A DNA stretch of 53,211 nt from assembly GCA_947627955.1 (NCBI GenBank), contig CANQXZ010000004.1, forward strand, positions 1-53,211. Direction: 5' to 3'. Of this stretch, positions 25,557 through 33,819 are shown piece after piece. Numbering within the stretch: the stretch's first letter is position 1; each line of letters begins with the position of its first letter. Source of the stretch: an uncultured Clostridia bacterium. Lineage in GTDB: Bacteria; Bacillota; Clostridia; Christensenellales; Borkfalkiaceae. Under the pieces are notes generated by a model. It had not been told where the DNA came from, ran no database searches, and saw only the letters and a program-made list of their open reading frames with translations. Both the position numbers and the translations under genes were made by a program.

Positions 25557-26816
25557 ATGAAACTTTATAGAAGAGAACTGTATTTAAAGCGCATGCGCGG
25601 CTTTTACGACAACGCGGAACTTATCAAGGTGATTTCCGGCGTCAGAAGGTGCGGAAAATCCTCCCTGATGCAGACGGTCATAGAGGAACTGAACGAGCGG
25701 TCTGTTCCGAAAGAAAATATAATATATCTCAATCTGGATAAGCGCCCCTATAAAAGAGTAAAAGACGCCGACGCTTTGGAGAGCGTGATAGACAAGCGCT
25801 CCTCAGGGGTCGCAGGCTTGAAATATCTGTTCATTGACGAGATCCAGAACGTCGATCGCTTCGAGGAAGTTATAAACGCTTTCCGCGAGGAGGGCGACTA
25901 TTCCGTGTTTATCACGGGCAGCAACAGCTATCTTTTGTCGGGCGAACTCGCGACAAAGCTCACGGGGAGATATCTGGAATTCAGGCTCTCCACCCTTTCT
26001 TTCTATGAATATATAGAAATGAAAAAGTTTTACGGCAAGCCCATCGCAGACAGAGTTGAAGCCGAACTCAACAATTATATTTTGGAGGGCGGGTTCCCGC
26101 TCACAGTATCGCTCGACGCCTTTGAGGAAAAGAGATTTTACGTTAAAAACGTGGTCGCCGAGATCTTTGAAAAGGACATAAAAAAGAACAAACGCATAAA
26201 AAACAAGGAGCTTTTCAATAAGATCCAGACCTATATAATCAACAATTTCGGCTCCACGACGTCCGTTTCGTCGTTGTGCGATTATCTGACAAAGACTTCC
26301 GAAAGCACGGTGAGAAAACAGACCGTGTATAACTATCTGGATATATTGGAAAACGCAAGGATAATAAACAGGTGCCGCAGATTTGATTTAAAGAGCAAAA
26401 AGTCGCTGAACGGCGGCGAAAAGTTCTATCTGTCCGACCTGAGTTTCTATTTTCTGAACAACGTGGACAACAAGATAAACTACGGTCCCGTGCTTGAAAA
26501 TATCGTGTACAACTACGCGGCGAGTGCGGGGTATGAAATAAGCATAGGCAAGATCGGAGATCTGGAAGTTGATTTTATTTTGAGGGATATGGATCTTAAT
26601 TATTCCTACGTGCAGGTCGCGCGCTATATCGATAACGGAAATACGGACGCGCGGACGGGCAGGAATATCACCGAAGAACGCGAATACAGACCTCTGGAAA
26701 CCATCAGGGACAACTATCCGAAATACTTGCTGACGCTGGACAGCTTATTGCAAAAGCGCAACGGCATAATTCATGAAAACATCATTGATTTTATGCTCGG
26801 CAACAAAAGATTCTGA
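25557..26816 (+). CDS. AAA-type ATPase with DUF4143 domain
   Basis: 419 residues. Walker A GVRRCGKSS is at residues 28-36, Walker B YLFIDEIQ near 90, and a sensor-like FITGSNS follows. The C-terminal half has the DUF4143 layout with a winged-helix-like part, ending in a segment with GDLEVDFILRD that resembles a decayed restriction-endonuclease-like fold. Such proteins are common and numerous in gut Firmicutes and Bacteroidetes; their function is not known. The gene stands alone, with its own promoter and a terminator hairpin 45 bases after the stop. It has no link to the mannose genes. Confidence 0.88.
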   Translation: MKLYRRELYLKRMRGFYDNAELIKVISGVRRCGKSSLMQTVIEELNERSVPKENIIYLNLDKRPYKRVKDADALESVIDKRSSGVAGLKYLFIDEIQNVDRFEEVINAFREEGDYSVFITGSNSYLLSGELATKLTGRYLEFRLSTLSFYEYIEMKKFYGKPIADRVEAELNNYILEGGFPLTVSLDAFEEKRFYVKNVVAEIFEKDIKKNKRIKNKELFNKIQTYIINNFGSTTSVSSLCDYLTKTSESTVRKQTVYNYLDILENARIINRCRRFDLKSKKSLNGGEKFYLSDLSFYFLNNVDNKINYGPVLENIVYNYAASAGYEISIGKIGDLEVDFILRDMDLNYSYVQVARYIDNGNTDARTGRNITEEREYRPLETIRDNYPKYLLTLDSLLQKRNGIIHENIIDFMLGNKRF

Positions 26817-26861
26817 TCCGCGGCGGGGAGGGGGAGAATTCTGCGGTTCGGATATTTTTTG

Positions 26862-26903
26862 AAAGCGGCGGGGGACAGGCATTTGCCTGTCCCCCGCCGC
26901 TTT
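26862..26903. terminator. Bidirectional terminator
   Basis: A perfect 20-base-arm hairpin whose outer bases are AAAGCGG and CCGCTTT, with a TT-centred loop. It lies between the converging ATPase and XRE genes. Confidence 0.8.
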
Positions 26904-26930
26904 GAATCGGGCGTTTTCCCTTTGTCCCTC

Positions 26931-27143
26931 TCAATATATTTCCGTTATGCCGAGAAAATAATCGGCGGAAACGTTGAAAGCCAGCGCCATCCTTTTCAGA
27001 TAGTCGTACCCCGGCTTGGCTTTCCCCTTCATCCACTCGCTCACCTGGCTCGGCTTTATATCTATCCTGCGGGCAAATTCACTTTGCGTCAGAGAATTTT
27101 CGCTTAAAAATTCCTCTAAAATCGTGCTGAATTCCGTCTTCAC
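26931..27143 (-). CDS. Small XRE-family DNA-binding protein
   Basis: 70 residues, almost entirely one helix-turn-helix: LTQSEFARRIDIKPSQVSEW at about residues 18-37, followed by the usual FNVSADYFLG. This is the Cro/C1 type. Its divergent upstream region holds two copies of TAGAATTTTCTA over a near-perfect plus-strand promoter, so it probably represses that promoter and perhaps its own. No toxin-like partner is encoded next to it. Confidence 0.88.
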   Translation of the reverse strand: MKTEFSTILEEFLSENSLTQSEFARRIDIKPSQVSEWMKGKAKPGYDYLKRMALAFNVSADYFLGITEIY

Positions 27144-27155
27144 AAAAATATTATA

Positions 27156-27167
27156 TAGAATTTTCTA
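27156..27167. promoter_or_regulatory. Probable XRE operator 1
   Basis: TAGAA-TT-TTCTA, 12 bases after the XRE start codon on the upstream side. The identical sequence is at 27185-27196, 29 bases away centre to centre. Confidence 0.65.
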
Positions 27168-27175
27168 TAAATCAT

Positions 27176-27204
27176 TTGACATTGTAGAATTTTCTATATA
27201 TAAT
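27176..27204 (+). promoter_or_regulatory. Consensus promoter under XRE control
   Basis: TTGACA (27176-27181), 17-base spacer, TATAAT (27199-27204). The second TAGAATTTTCTA lies inside the spacer. It points away from the XRE gene into the long leader before the gene at 27591. Confidence 0.8.
27185..27196. promoter_or_regulatory. Probable XRE operator 2
   Basis: A second TAGAA-TT-TTCTA, wholly within the -35/-10 spacer of the plus-strand promoter, so a bound protein would block polymerase. Confidence 0.7.
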
Positions 27205-27285
27205 CATATATATAATGCTTGAAAATAAGTTAAATTATGTATTACTCGGAAACGGGATTTATAAATTTATACATTTATAAATTGT

Positions 27286-27384
27286 CCGCGACGGGAAAAT
27301 CCGGCGTTTCGGGGCTGAAAATTGCCCTCACCGCCGAAAAACGCCCGTAAGCAAGGCGGTTTCGGAGCCGCCAAGGAGAGCCCC
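27286..27384 (+). other. Structured leader segment, no gene, family not recognised
   Basis: Several nested pairings can be drawn. GGCGTTTCGG (27303-27312) pairs with CCGAAAAACGCC (27334-27345). GGCGG (27355-27359) pairs with CCGCC (27368-27372). GGGGCT (27311-27316) can reach AGCCCC (27379-27384). An A-rich tract follows. A further helix, AGGCAGGT (27497-27504) with ACTTGCCT (27550-27557), stands just before the next gene. No known riboswitch class was recognised. Only very short ATG frames exist here. Confidence 0.4.
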
Positions 27385-27590
27385 AAAAAAATAAAAATAA
27401 AAAAATAAAAAAAAATTTCAAAAATTCTGTAACAAAATTACTGTTCGTCACGTCTTTATAATCAAAGAGCGATTTTAAGCGACTTCGGGTTACCCCAGGC
27501 AGGTACTGCGCTTGAATATCTCATGCGGGACGCGATATGCGGGTTCGGGACTTGCCTGTACGGATAGTAATTTTTAAGGAGGATTTTACA

Positions 27591-29927
27591 ATGTTAAAAT
27601 CTCAGAATTTGAAACAGCGTGTCTTTGCCATTGTAATTTCGTTACTTATGGCAATCGGCATAACCGCGTCCGCGGGTCCTGCCGTACTTTTCGCGAACGC
27701 CGCCACGGGCGACATCGTCGGCGTAGGCGATACCGAATACGCCGAACTGACAATCACGAACGGCGGAACGGATAGCGCTACGGTCGGCGAGGACGTCAGG
27801 GAAGGTCAATACTTCCTGTATGCAAAGGTGACAGATCCCCTGTTTACGGGTTCCCAGACGGAGGGATATTACAGCATATCCCTTCAGGTCACGGCAGGCT
27901 CGGGCGAAGAGGCATACACCGAATATCTCACCTATAACGATATGTTGGGCATGTATTTCGCCAATCTGTCGGCTGTCGCCCCCGGAGAAGAACTCGTTTT
28001 CCGTGCGGATTATCCCGAGTCGGTACATACAGGGGCGATAACCGTGCAGGCGTATCTCGGCGGACTTGCCCTCGGCGAGTTCAACGATTACGATCTCGGC
28101 AATGTGACGCTTCCCGCAGACGTCGAATTGCAGATTTCCGCCGGCGAACACCTCATTTCGGTTTCTCCCTATATCTATGAAGAAGTCGAAGGCTTCGACC
28201 CGACGTATACCGTAGAAGTAAACGGCGCGGCGGTAACGCTCGCTCCCGATTCGGATTCCGGCTATACCTATACGGGCGTTATAACGGTCGGAGGGACGAC
28301 CACCGTCACCATTTCGGGCGAAAACGCGGGCGACTACCCCGTGGACGTGAGGATATACAACTATGTCGCGCCCACGGAACTGAAGCTGGATGAAGCCATA
28401 GAAATGACGTACGGCGAAGTGAACTTCTACTCGCTCCGCGCAACGGCTACGGGCTTCCAGAAGTTCACCGCCACCGCAGTCGCCGAAAACGAAGCCGGCG
28501 AAGAAGTCGCCGTCGACGCTATATTCTCGCTTGCGTCGAAGAGCTCGGCTACCGCGATAACGAGTACAAATTATCCCCAACTCGACTATCCCGTTTACCT
28601 CGAAGAGGGTCATACCTACTACTTCGAGATCTCCTATGCGGGCATAAGCGGCGCGGATATAGACGATCCCGCGGCAGGTCAGACGATCCCCGATACCGTT
28701 AAAGCCACTTTCTCGCTCGGCATGTGGGAGGGCGTCGACGTAGTGCGCGACGAAATACTCTATATCCCCGTATCCCCGACGGAACGCTACACGGCAAGCG
28801 TATCGGGCTTCAGCGGCGCATATGATATAAGCGTAGCCGCATTCCCCGAAGATTTCGACTTTGCGGCAGACGCGCTTGCGCTGCACGTAATAAAGGGCGA
28901 AACCGAGGAGACCTATACCCTTCAGCTCGAAGCGGACGCCGAGACAGGCATTTCGGGCGATTTCAGGGCGACAGTAGATCTGGAATCGGCTACCGGCTTA
29001 TACGTGACGTGGAGAGAGAACGCCGTTGTAGGGCTCGTTGTGGAGTACACCCCGATAGTGGGCGAAATAACCGTGGGAACGGCTCTCACGATAACTATGC
29101 CTGCCGGCAGAAACGGACAGTACTATATTTATTCCGGCTTGACGGCGGGGCAAACCTATCAGATAACGCTGACGGGCGGCAACGGACGTATCGAAATATC
29201 CAGCCCCAACGGCGTAGCTGTTCCCGAGGGCAGAAATTTCGGCTTGTTCACCGTTGATTATCCCGACTATTTCTTCCTGACCGTACAAAACTATGACGAA
29301 ACGGCGCCCGCAACCGTTACCGTCACAGTTGAAGAGGCAAACGTCACCGATACCCTTACGCTCAATACCGCAACTGCGGTCGATCTTTCGGGCGGACAGT
29401 CCCGCGCGTACAGCATTGACCTCGAAGACGGCGTTTACGTCCTGCATATCGGCGGCGGAAACGGCAAAGTATACGCCCGCACTTCCGACGGCGCAATAGT
29501 TGACGAAGGCAACCAGAACAGGAGCGGATATCTGTACGTTTCGATATACGATACGGAAACGACTACCAAGACCGTAAACATTATATTCGACAACGCAGAT
29601 GCCGCCGCAACGCAGGTTACGGTAGTAGTGACAAAATTCGGCGGAGGACTCCCGCTTAACGCCGAAAATGAAATTACCTTATCTGCCGAAGCCCCTTACA
29701 TAGCGTATTCCATGGATCTGGAAGCCGGCGATTACTATATCGCTCTTTCCGGCGAGCTTAGTGTGAAAATAACGTACGGCGACACGGTAATAGTTGAAAG
29801 TGATTTTGACTATGGAGAATTTACCGTAAGCGGTGAAACAGGCAGTTCTACCGAAGTAATATTGTTATTCTATTACAGCGGAAATGCCGAAATACATTTT
29901 AGTGCTTTTATAAGTACTTTATCATAA
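27591..29927 (+). CDS. Large secreted repeat protein of unknown function
   Basis: 778 residues. The frame opens earlier (27537), but AAGGAGG precedes the ATG at 27591 and a typical SpI signal peptide starts there, with basic residues, a hydrophobic core and a likely cut near FANAA. There is no lipobox and no visible LPxTG or C-terminal membrane anchor, so it may be released or held by other contacts. The body is acidic, rich in Thr, Val, Gly and Tyr, and consists of several beta-sandwich-like units of about 100-130 residues. Recurring phrases such as AYSIDLEDGVYVLHI, AYSMDLEAGDYYIAL and GQYYIYSGLTAGQTYQITL resemble bacterial pre-peptidase C-terminal domains. No enzyme motif was seen. Confidence 0.8.
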   Translation: MLKSQNLKQRVFAIVISLLMAIGITASAGPAVLFANAATGDIVGVGDTEYAELTITNGGTDSATVGEDVREGQYFLYAKVTDPLFTGSQTEGYYSISLQVTAGSGEEAYTEYLTYNDMLGMYFANLSAVAPGEELVFRADYPESVHTGAITVQAYLGGLALGEFNDYDLGNVTLPADVELQISAGEHLISVSPYIYEEVEGFDPTYTVEVNGAAVTLAPDSDSGYTYTGVITVGGTTTVTISGENAGDYPVDVRIYNYVAPTELKLDEAIEMTYGEVNFYSLRATATGFQKFTATAVAENEAGEEVAVDAIFSLASKSSATAITSTNYPQLDYPVYLEEGHTYYFEISYAGISGADIDDPAAGQTIPDTVKATFSLGMWEGVDVVRDEILYIPVSPTERYTASVSGFSGAYDISVAAFPEDFDFAADALALHVIKGETEETYTLQLEADAETGISGDFRATVDLESATGLYVTWRENAVVGLVVEYTPIVGEITVGTALTITMPAGRNGQYYIYSGLTAGQTYQITLTGGNGRIEISSPNGVAVPEGRNFGLFTVDYPDYFFLTVQNYDETAPATVTVTVEEANVTDTLTLNTATAVDLSGGQSRAYSIDLEDGVYVLHIGGGNGKVYARTSDGAIVDEGNQNRSGYLYVSIYDTETTTKTVNIIFDNADAAATQVTVVVTKFGGGLPLNAENEITLSAEAPYIAYSMDLEAGDYYIALSGELSVKITYGDTVIVESDFDYGEFTVSGETGSSTEVILLFYYSGNAEIHFSAFISTLS

Positions 29928-29942
29928 TGTAACATATTGCCA

Positions 29943-29968
29943 CCCCGCGCCGCCGAGGCGGCGCGGGG
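29943..29968 (+). terminator. GC-rich hairpin between two surface-protein genes
   Basis: CCCCGCGCCGC and GCGGCGCGGGG around a CGAG loop. There is no T tract, so it is more an attenuator or mRNA stabiliser than a full stop. Confidence 0.45.
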
Positions 29969-30010
29969 CAGGTAAATTATCAGAACAATAAATTTATAGG
30001 AGCTAATAAT

Positions 30011-31279
30011 ATGAAACTCAAAAACAAAATCGCCGCGTTGGCAGTGTGTGCAACTCTTGCGGCAGGCAGTGTGTTCGGCTTTGCCGCCTGCGACGCGGAT
30101 AACGGCGGCTCCGCCGCAGGGGACGCGGATATCCGCGAAGTATACTCCCTCTATGTGGCGAGCGCGGAAGAGGCGGGCAATGACCCCTTGACATATGAAG
30201 AGTGGCTTGAATCGATAAAAGGCGCAAAGGGCGACGACGGCATAACTCCCCATATCGGCGACGACGGCTATTGGTGGGTAGGCTCCAAAAAGACCGACGT
30301 TAAGGCGCAGGGTGAAAACGGCGAAAACGCCATAACACCCCATATAGGCGCGAACGGCAATTGGTTCATAGGCGAAGAGGACACTCACGTTCCCGCCACG
30401 GGTCCGAAAGGCACGGACGGCAACAACGGCGCAAACGGCACCTCCTTCCGCCACGGTCACGGCAAACCCGCGGCGGATCTGGGAATAGCGGGCGATCTCT
30501 ATCTCGACATAGACGAATGGGACGTATACGAAAAGACGGAAAGCGGCTGGAGTGAAGAACCCATCGGAAATATAAAGGGCGAAAAAGGCGACAAGGGCGA
30601 CCCCGGCACGGGCGGCACAGCCGAGCCTGCGGAAATCACGGTAGACATTACCGCGGGCGGACAGCAGGAAATTTCCGTAGCCGGTTTATCTGCCGGAACA
30701 CATTTGATAATAATGGATTTAGGCGACGTAACATTGGCAAGCAGCTCTTCAATAAGAGTGCAGGTTGGCGAAGGATATCCTTCTGAAATAGTTAAAAGCG
30801 AAGCCCGCAGCACGGAATCAGGCAAAAATATATATTATGGATATCTCGTTGTACCTGAAGCCGCAACCACAGCGACCGTTTCGGCAATAGGCGAAGACGT
30901 TAAAGCAACCGTAACATTTGAGGATTATGCAGCTCCTACTCTCGAAGTCGGCAAAGCCATAGAAGTTCCCATAAATGCGAAAGACACGGCGGAAGGGAAC
31001 ATAATTAAATTCAAATTGGCAAGCGGTCTTTCCGGAAAATACTCATTTCAGATAACCTATTCAAGTCAAAGCTCTAAATCCACCGGTACATATTTTGTTA
31101 AGAAAACTGGAAAATCAAGATTAGCGAGTCTTACAAGAGCATGGGATGTTACTATAAGTGAAGCCGATTACGAAACCGACGGCGATACGTTTGTATATCT
31201 GATTTTAATGGGTATGAATGTGTCTTCCGAAAATCTTCAATTTACTATTCCCGTTACACTGACCATAACTGCGGCGTAA
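30011..31279 (+). CDS. Collagen-like lipoprotein, copy 1
   Basis: 422 residues with lipobox GFAAC (Cys27). An N-terminal motif DIREVYSLYVASAEE, then LTYEEWLESIKG, leads into broken Gly-x-y collagen-like repeats. The last run is KGEKGDKGDPG. A C-terminal beta-rich head domain of about 210 residues follows. The homologue at 39528-40796 has the same length and the same block order. The two extra ITPHIG(D/A)(D/N)G units here are a frequent companion of such repeats in gut Firmicutes. It is probably a trimeric surface stalk whose partner is unknown. Its next gene (31708) is also a homologue of the gene following copy 2, so the pair is duplicated. Confidence 0.85.
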   Translation: MKLKNKIAALAVCATLAAGSVFGFAACDADNGGSAAGDADIREVYSLYVASAEEAGNDPLTYEEWLESIKGAKGDDGITPHIGDDGYWWVGSKKTDVKAQGENGENAITPHIGANGNWFIGEEDTHVPATGPKGTDGNNGANGTSFRHGHGKPAADLGIAGDLYLDIDEWDVYEKTESGWSEEPIGNIKGEKGDKGDPGTGGTAEPAEITVDITAGGQQEISVAGLSAGTHLIIMDLGDVTLASSSSIRVQVGEGYPSEIVKSEARSTESGKNIYYGYLVVPEAATTATVSAIGEDVKATVTFEDYAAPTLEVGKAIEVPINAKDTAEGNIIKFKLASGLSGKYSFQITYSSQSSKSTGTYFVKKTGKSRLASLTRAWDVTISEADYETDGDTFVYLILMGMNVSSENLQFTIPVTLTITAA

Positions 31280-31314
31280 TATATCATACACCGTTTACAA
31301 TTTTCTGTCTTTAC

Positions 31315-31350
31315 ATGGCTCCCCTTATTTTATTATAAGTGGAGCCATAA
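31315..31350 (+). terminator. Weak terminator after collagen-like copy 1
   Basis: ATGGCTCC (31315-31322) pairs with GGAGCCAT (31341-31348) over an AT-rich loop, then TAAATTA. Confidence 0.45.
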
Positions 31351-31364
31351 ATTACAGGCAGCTT

Positions 31365-31680
31365 CCGCATAATTTTCGTGAACTTCTCTACGTTGCAAGC
31401 AGGGTTTCCCTGCGCAGCCTTCTCACACGGCGCAAGGAACAACGCCGTGTTCGGTCACCGTTCGTGCGAGACATATGCACTCACTCATCTCGCGCGGCAA
31501 AACAGCGCACTGTGCTGTTTTGAGAAGTCCGCGCTCGTCAGCATTTGCGAAAACTTTCGCCTGAGCGGTGTGAATTGCCGCCATTATATAAAATGTGCGC
31601 CCTTATTTATGGCGGCAAGAGCGGCAGAGCCGCTCAACTCACGGAAAATTATGCGGGCGGCTTCCGCATAATTTTCGTGA
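31365..31680. repeat. MITE-like element with inverted ends plus an extra end copy
   Basis: CCGCATAATTTTCGTGA at 31365-31381 recurs inverted (one mismatch) at 31639-31656 and then again in direct orientation at 31664-31680. The roughly 290 bases between the inverted ends hold no credible gene. They contain several small dyads such as CACGGCG and CGCCGTG. The right-hand inverted and direct copies together form a strong 16-base-pair hairpin (31640-31680). It lies between the two genes of surface cassette 1. In cassette 2 the corresponding gap is only 26 bases, so this looks like an insertion. Confidence 0.55.
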
Positions 31681-31707
31681 AAATAAACCCTTTTAAGGAG
31701 ATAAACC

Positions 31708-33654
31708 ATGAAAAAATTTTTTATTACAATACTTGCGGCGCTTTGCGTTATTGCAGGGCTCGCAGGGGTGATCGGCTGTGATTCCGGCAGCGGCAAAACC
31801 TACTCGATAGCGGTATCCTGCGGAGAGGGCGGCACGTACACGCTCTCCCACGACAGCCCCGTACAGGAAAATTGCGAGGTAACGCTGACCGCCGTTCCCG
31901 AATACGGCTATGCCGCCGACAGCCTTACGATAAACGGGCAGGCAGCCGAATTCACGGATAACGAATACACGTTTACGGTGCAGTCCGACGTGACCGCAGA
32001 AATAACCTTTAAAAAACTGCCCATGTGCGATCTGACCGTGACCTGCGGCGAAAACGGCGATTACAGCATAGAGCACGAGGGCAAAGTGGTTGTGGGCTCC
32101 GACATAATCCTCACTCCCCTGCCCGACAACGGCTACGAAGTGGATAAAGTGTACTTAAACGGCATGAGGGTAAACCCCGTCGGGGGCATATACATATTGA
32201 CCGTCACCGAAGACTCGGCGGTGGACATAACCTTCAAGGCGCATATCCACAGCTACGGCAATTGGGAGATAACCGCGCCCACGCTCACGGGCGGCGGAAC
32301 AGCCGTGCGCACCTGCCCCAACTGTTCCGAGCAGGCGGACGGGCACACCGAAACGGTTGCCCTCCCTCCCCTTACGGATAAGGGATACAGCGTTGACGAA
32401 GTAGTCCCCTCCACCTGCGAAAGCGCGGGCAATGGCGATTACAGCATAGAGATAAACGGCGTGACGTTTACCTTCGCGGGCGAGATCGCCAAAAAGGCGC
32501 ACAGCTATCAGTTTACCATACGCGAATATCCCACCAAGAACTACGGCGGCGTTGCGGCAGGCACGTGCACGCAGTGCGGCGAGGGCGCTTCGGGGCACAC
32601 CATAACCGTAGATCTGCCCACCGACGACGGAACGGCTTATACGGTGACGGGCAACACGGCTACCTGCACCGTCAGTGGCAGGGCGAATTACTCCGTAACC
32701 GTGAACGGCTATGAGATAAGTTTCTCCATGGAGACGGACCCCCTCGGGCACGACTTTTCAAACGGCACGGGCAAGTGCAGCAGGTGCTCCGAGGCGGAAG
32801 GCGTGTTCGACAGCAGGTTTATCGGCACGTGGAAGACGGACGGACTTCCCGAAAGAACGCTTATCATAGGCGGCAATTCCGTATCGCTGAACGGCGCGGC
32901 GAGCCTTTCCGTCTCCGAGGGAGAACGTACTGACGGGGGCGAGCAGACCTTTACGTTCACCATAGGCGAAACCGATTACACGATAGTCGCCTACGAGGGC
33001 AGATACAACAATACCACGCGCTACTACGTTCTGGAAGTTTCCTATCTGCACCCGGAAACGAACCTGCGGCTGGCGAGCCAATATTTCAAGAGCGACTACC
33101 CCATTCCCGCATTCCCCGAAGAAGTAGAGGGGCGCTGGGCGGCAGGCGACAACATAATCTCCATCACGGGCAAGACTTTGAGGTTCAACGAGGAGCTGGC
33201 TGTGATAAAGAGCTATGTTCCCTCCGCCAACGGCTTCACTTTAACGTTCAACGACGCTTCCGAGGAGGACGTACTGTCCGCCCACGCCGCGGATAAAGAG
33301 GACTTCACGCTCAAATACACCAAAAATAACGATACGCTTGTGCTGATAAACAACGCGGACAATTCCCAAACCGTGTGCGAAATAGATACCTCGCTGGATA
33401 AGGTGCTTATCCCCGAGGGTTGCGACGGCACATACGTCTCCGACGACGGCGAATACACGATAGTCGTGGACAAAGAGGGGCGCCTGAGCTTCAACGGAGT
33501 GAGATACGCCCTCGACAATATCGGGTATTATCAATACTCCTTCGTGGTCGACAACATAGCGTACCGTATATCTATCTATTACAACCAGACGGCAATGACC
33601 TTAAACTGCGCCGCGCTGGCGATAGAAAACGTCAAGCTGACCAAATTGACCTGA
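31708..33654 (+). CDS. Repeat lipoprotein with Cys-x-x-Cys modules, cassette copy 1
   Basis: 648 residues, lipobox GVIGC (Cys24), AAGGAG ribosome site. Two N-terminal repeats begin V.CGE.G.Y(T/S)(L/I) and resemble the bacterial repeat domain found in many Firmicutes surface proteins. A central region has three Cys-pair modules (CPNC, CTQC, CSRC), each with His/Gly nearby (HSYGNW, SGHT, HDFSNGTGKCSRC), which suggests zinc-knuckle-like folds. The C-terminal half contains lipocalin-like strands such as GTWKTDGLPERTLIIGG and GTYVSDDGEYTIVVD. The homologue at 37513-39501 keeps the first repeats and the C-terminal part but lacks the Cys-pair modules. The ligand is unknown. Confidence 0.8.
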   Translation: MKKFFITILAALCVIAGLAGVIGCDSGSGKTYSIAVSCGEGGTYTLSHDSPVQENCEVTLTAVPEYGYAADSLTINGQAAEFTDNEYTFTVQSDVTAEITFKKLPMCDLTVTCGENGDYSIEHEGKVVVGSDIILTPLPDNGYEVDKVYLNGMRVNPVGGIYILTVTEDSAVDITFKAHIHSYGNWEITAPTLTGGGTAVRTCPNCSEQADGHTETVALPPLTDKGYSVDEVVPSTCESAGNGDYSIEINGVTFTFAGEIAKKAHSYQFTIREYPTKNYGGVAAGTCTQCGEGASGHTITVDLPTDDGTAYTVTGNTATCTVSGRANYSVTVNGYEISFSMETDPLGHDFSNGTGKCSRCSEAEGVFDSRFIGTWKTDGLPERTLIIGGNSVSLNGAASLSVSEGERTDGGEQTFTFTIGETDYTIVAYEGRYNNTTRYYVLEVSYLHPETNLRLASQYFKSDYPIPAFPEEVEGRWAAGDNIISITGKTLRFNEELAVIKSYVPSANGFTLTFNDASEEDVLSAHAADKEDFTLKYTKNNDTLVLINNADNSQTVCEIDTSLDKVLIPEGCDGTYVSDDGEYTIVVDKEGRLSFNGVRYALDNIGYYQYSFVVDNIAYRISIYYNQTAMTLNCAALAIENVKLTKLT

Positions 33655-33697
33655 CGGCATACCCGAAAAAGCGCGGCGCGCGCTGAGTTCTCTTCTA

Positions 33698-33772
33698 CCC
33701 TTCCCGCCTCCTCCCCAACTGCTTGCGGTTGTCCTGCAACCGTATGCGGCTCTTCGGCGGGAAGGGCTTTTT
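33698..33772 (+). terminator. Terminator of surface cassette 1
   Basis: CCCTTCCCGCC (33698-33708) pairs with GGCGGGAAGGG (33756-33766), followed by CTTTTT. A second stem, CGGTTG with CAACCG, is nested within. Confidence 0.75.
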
Positions 33773-33819
33773 GCGCCCTTTGAGAAGACATGCTTATACG
33801 CCCCACCGCAGATTATAGG

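Noticed and set aside
26931-27143. XRE gene as antitoxin for the DUF4143 ATPase
   Set aside because: The two genes converge and are separated by a strong bidirectional terminator, and the XRE operators face away from the ATPase.
27213-27352. Small peptides downstream of the XRE-controlled promoter
   Set aside because: ATG frames of only about 20 and 36 codons without ribosome sites; the region looks better as structured leader.
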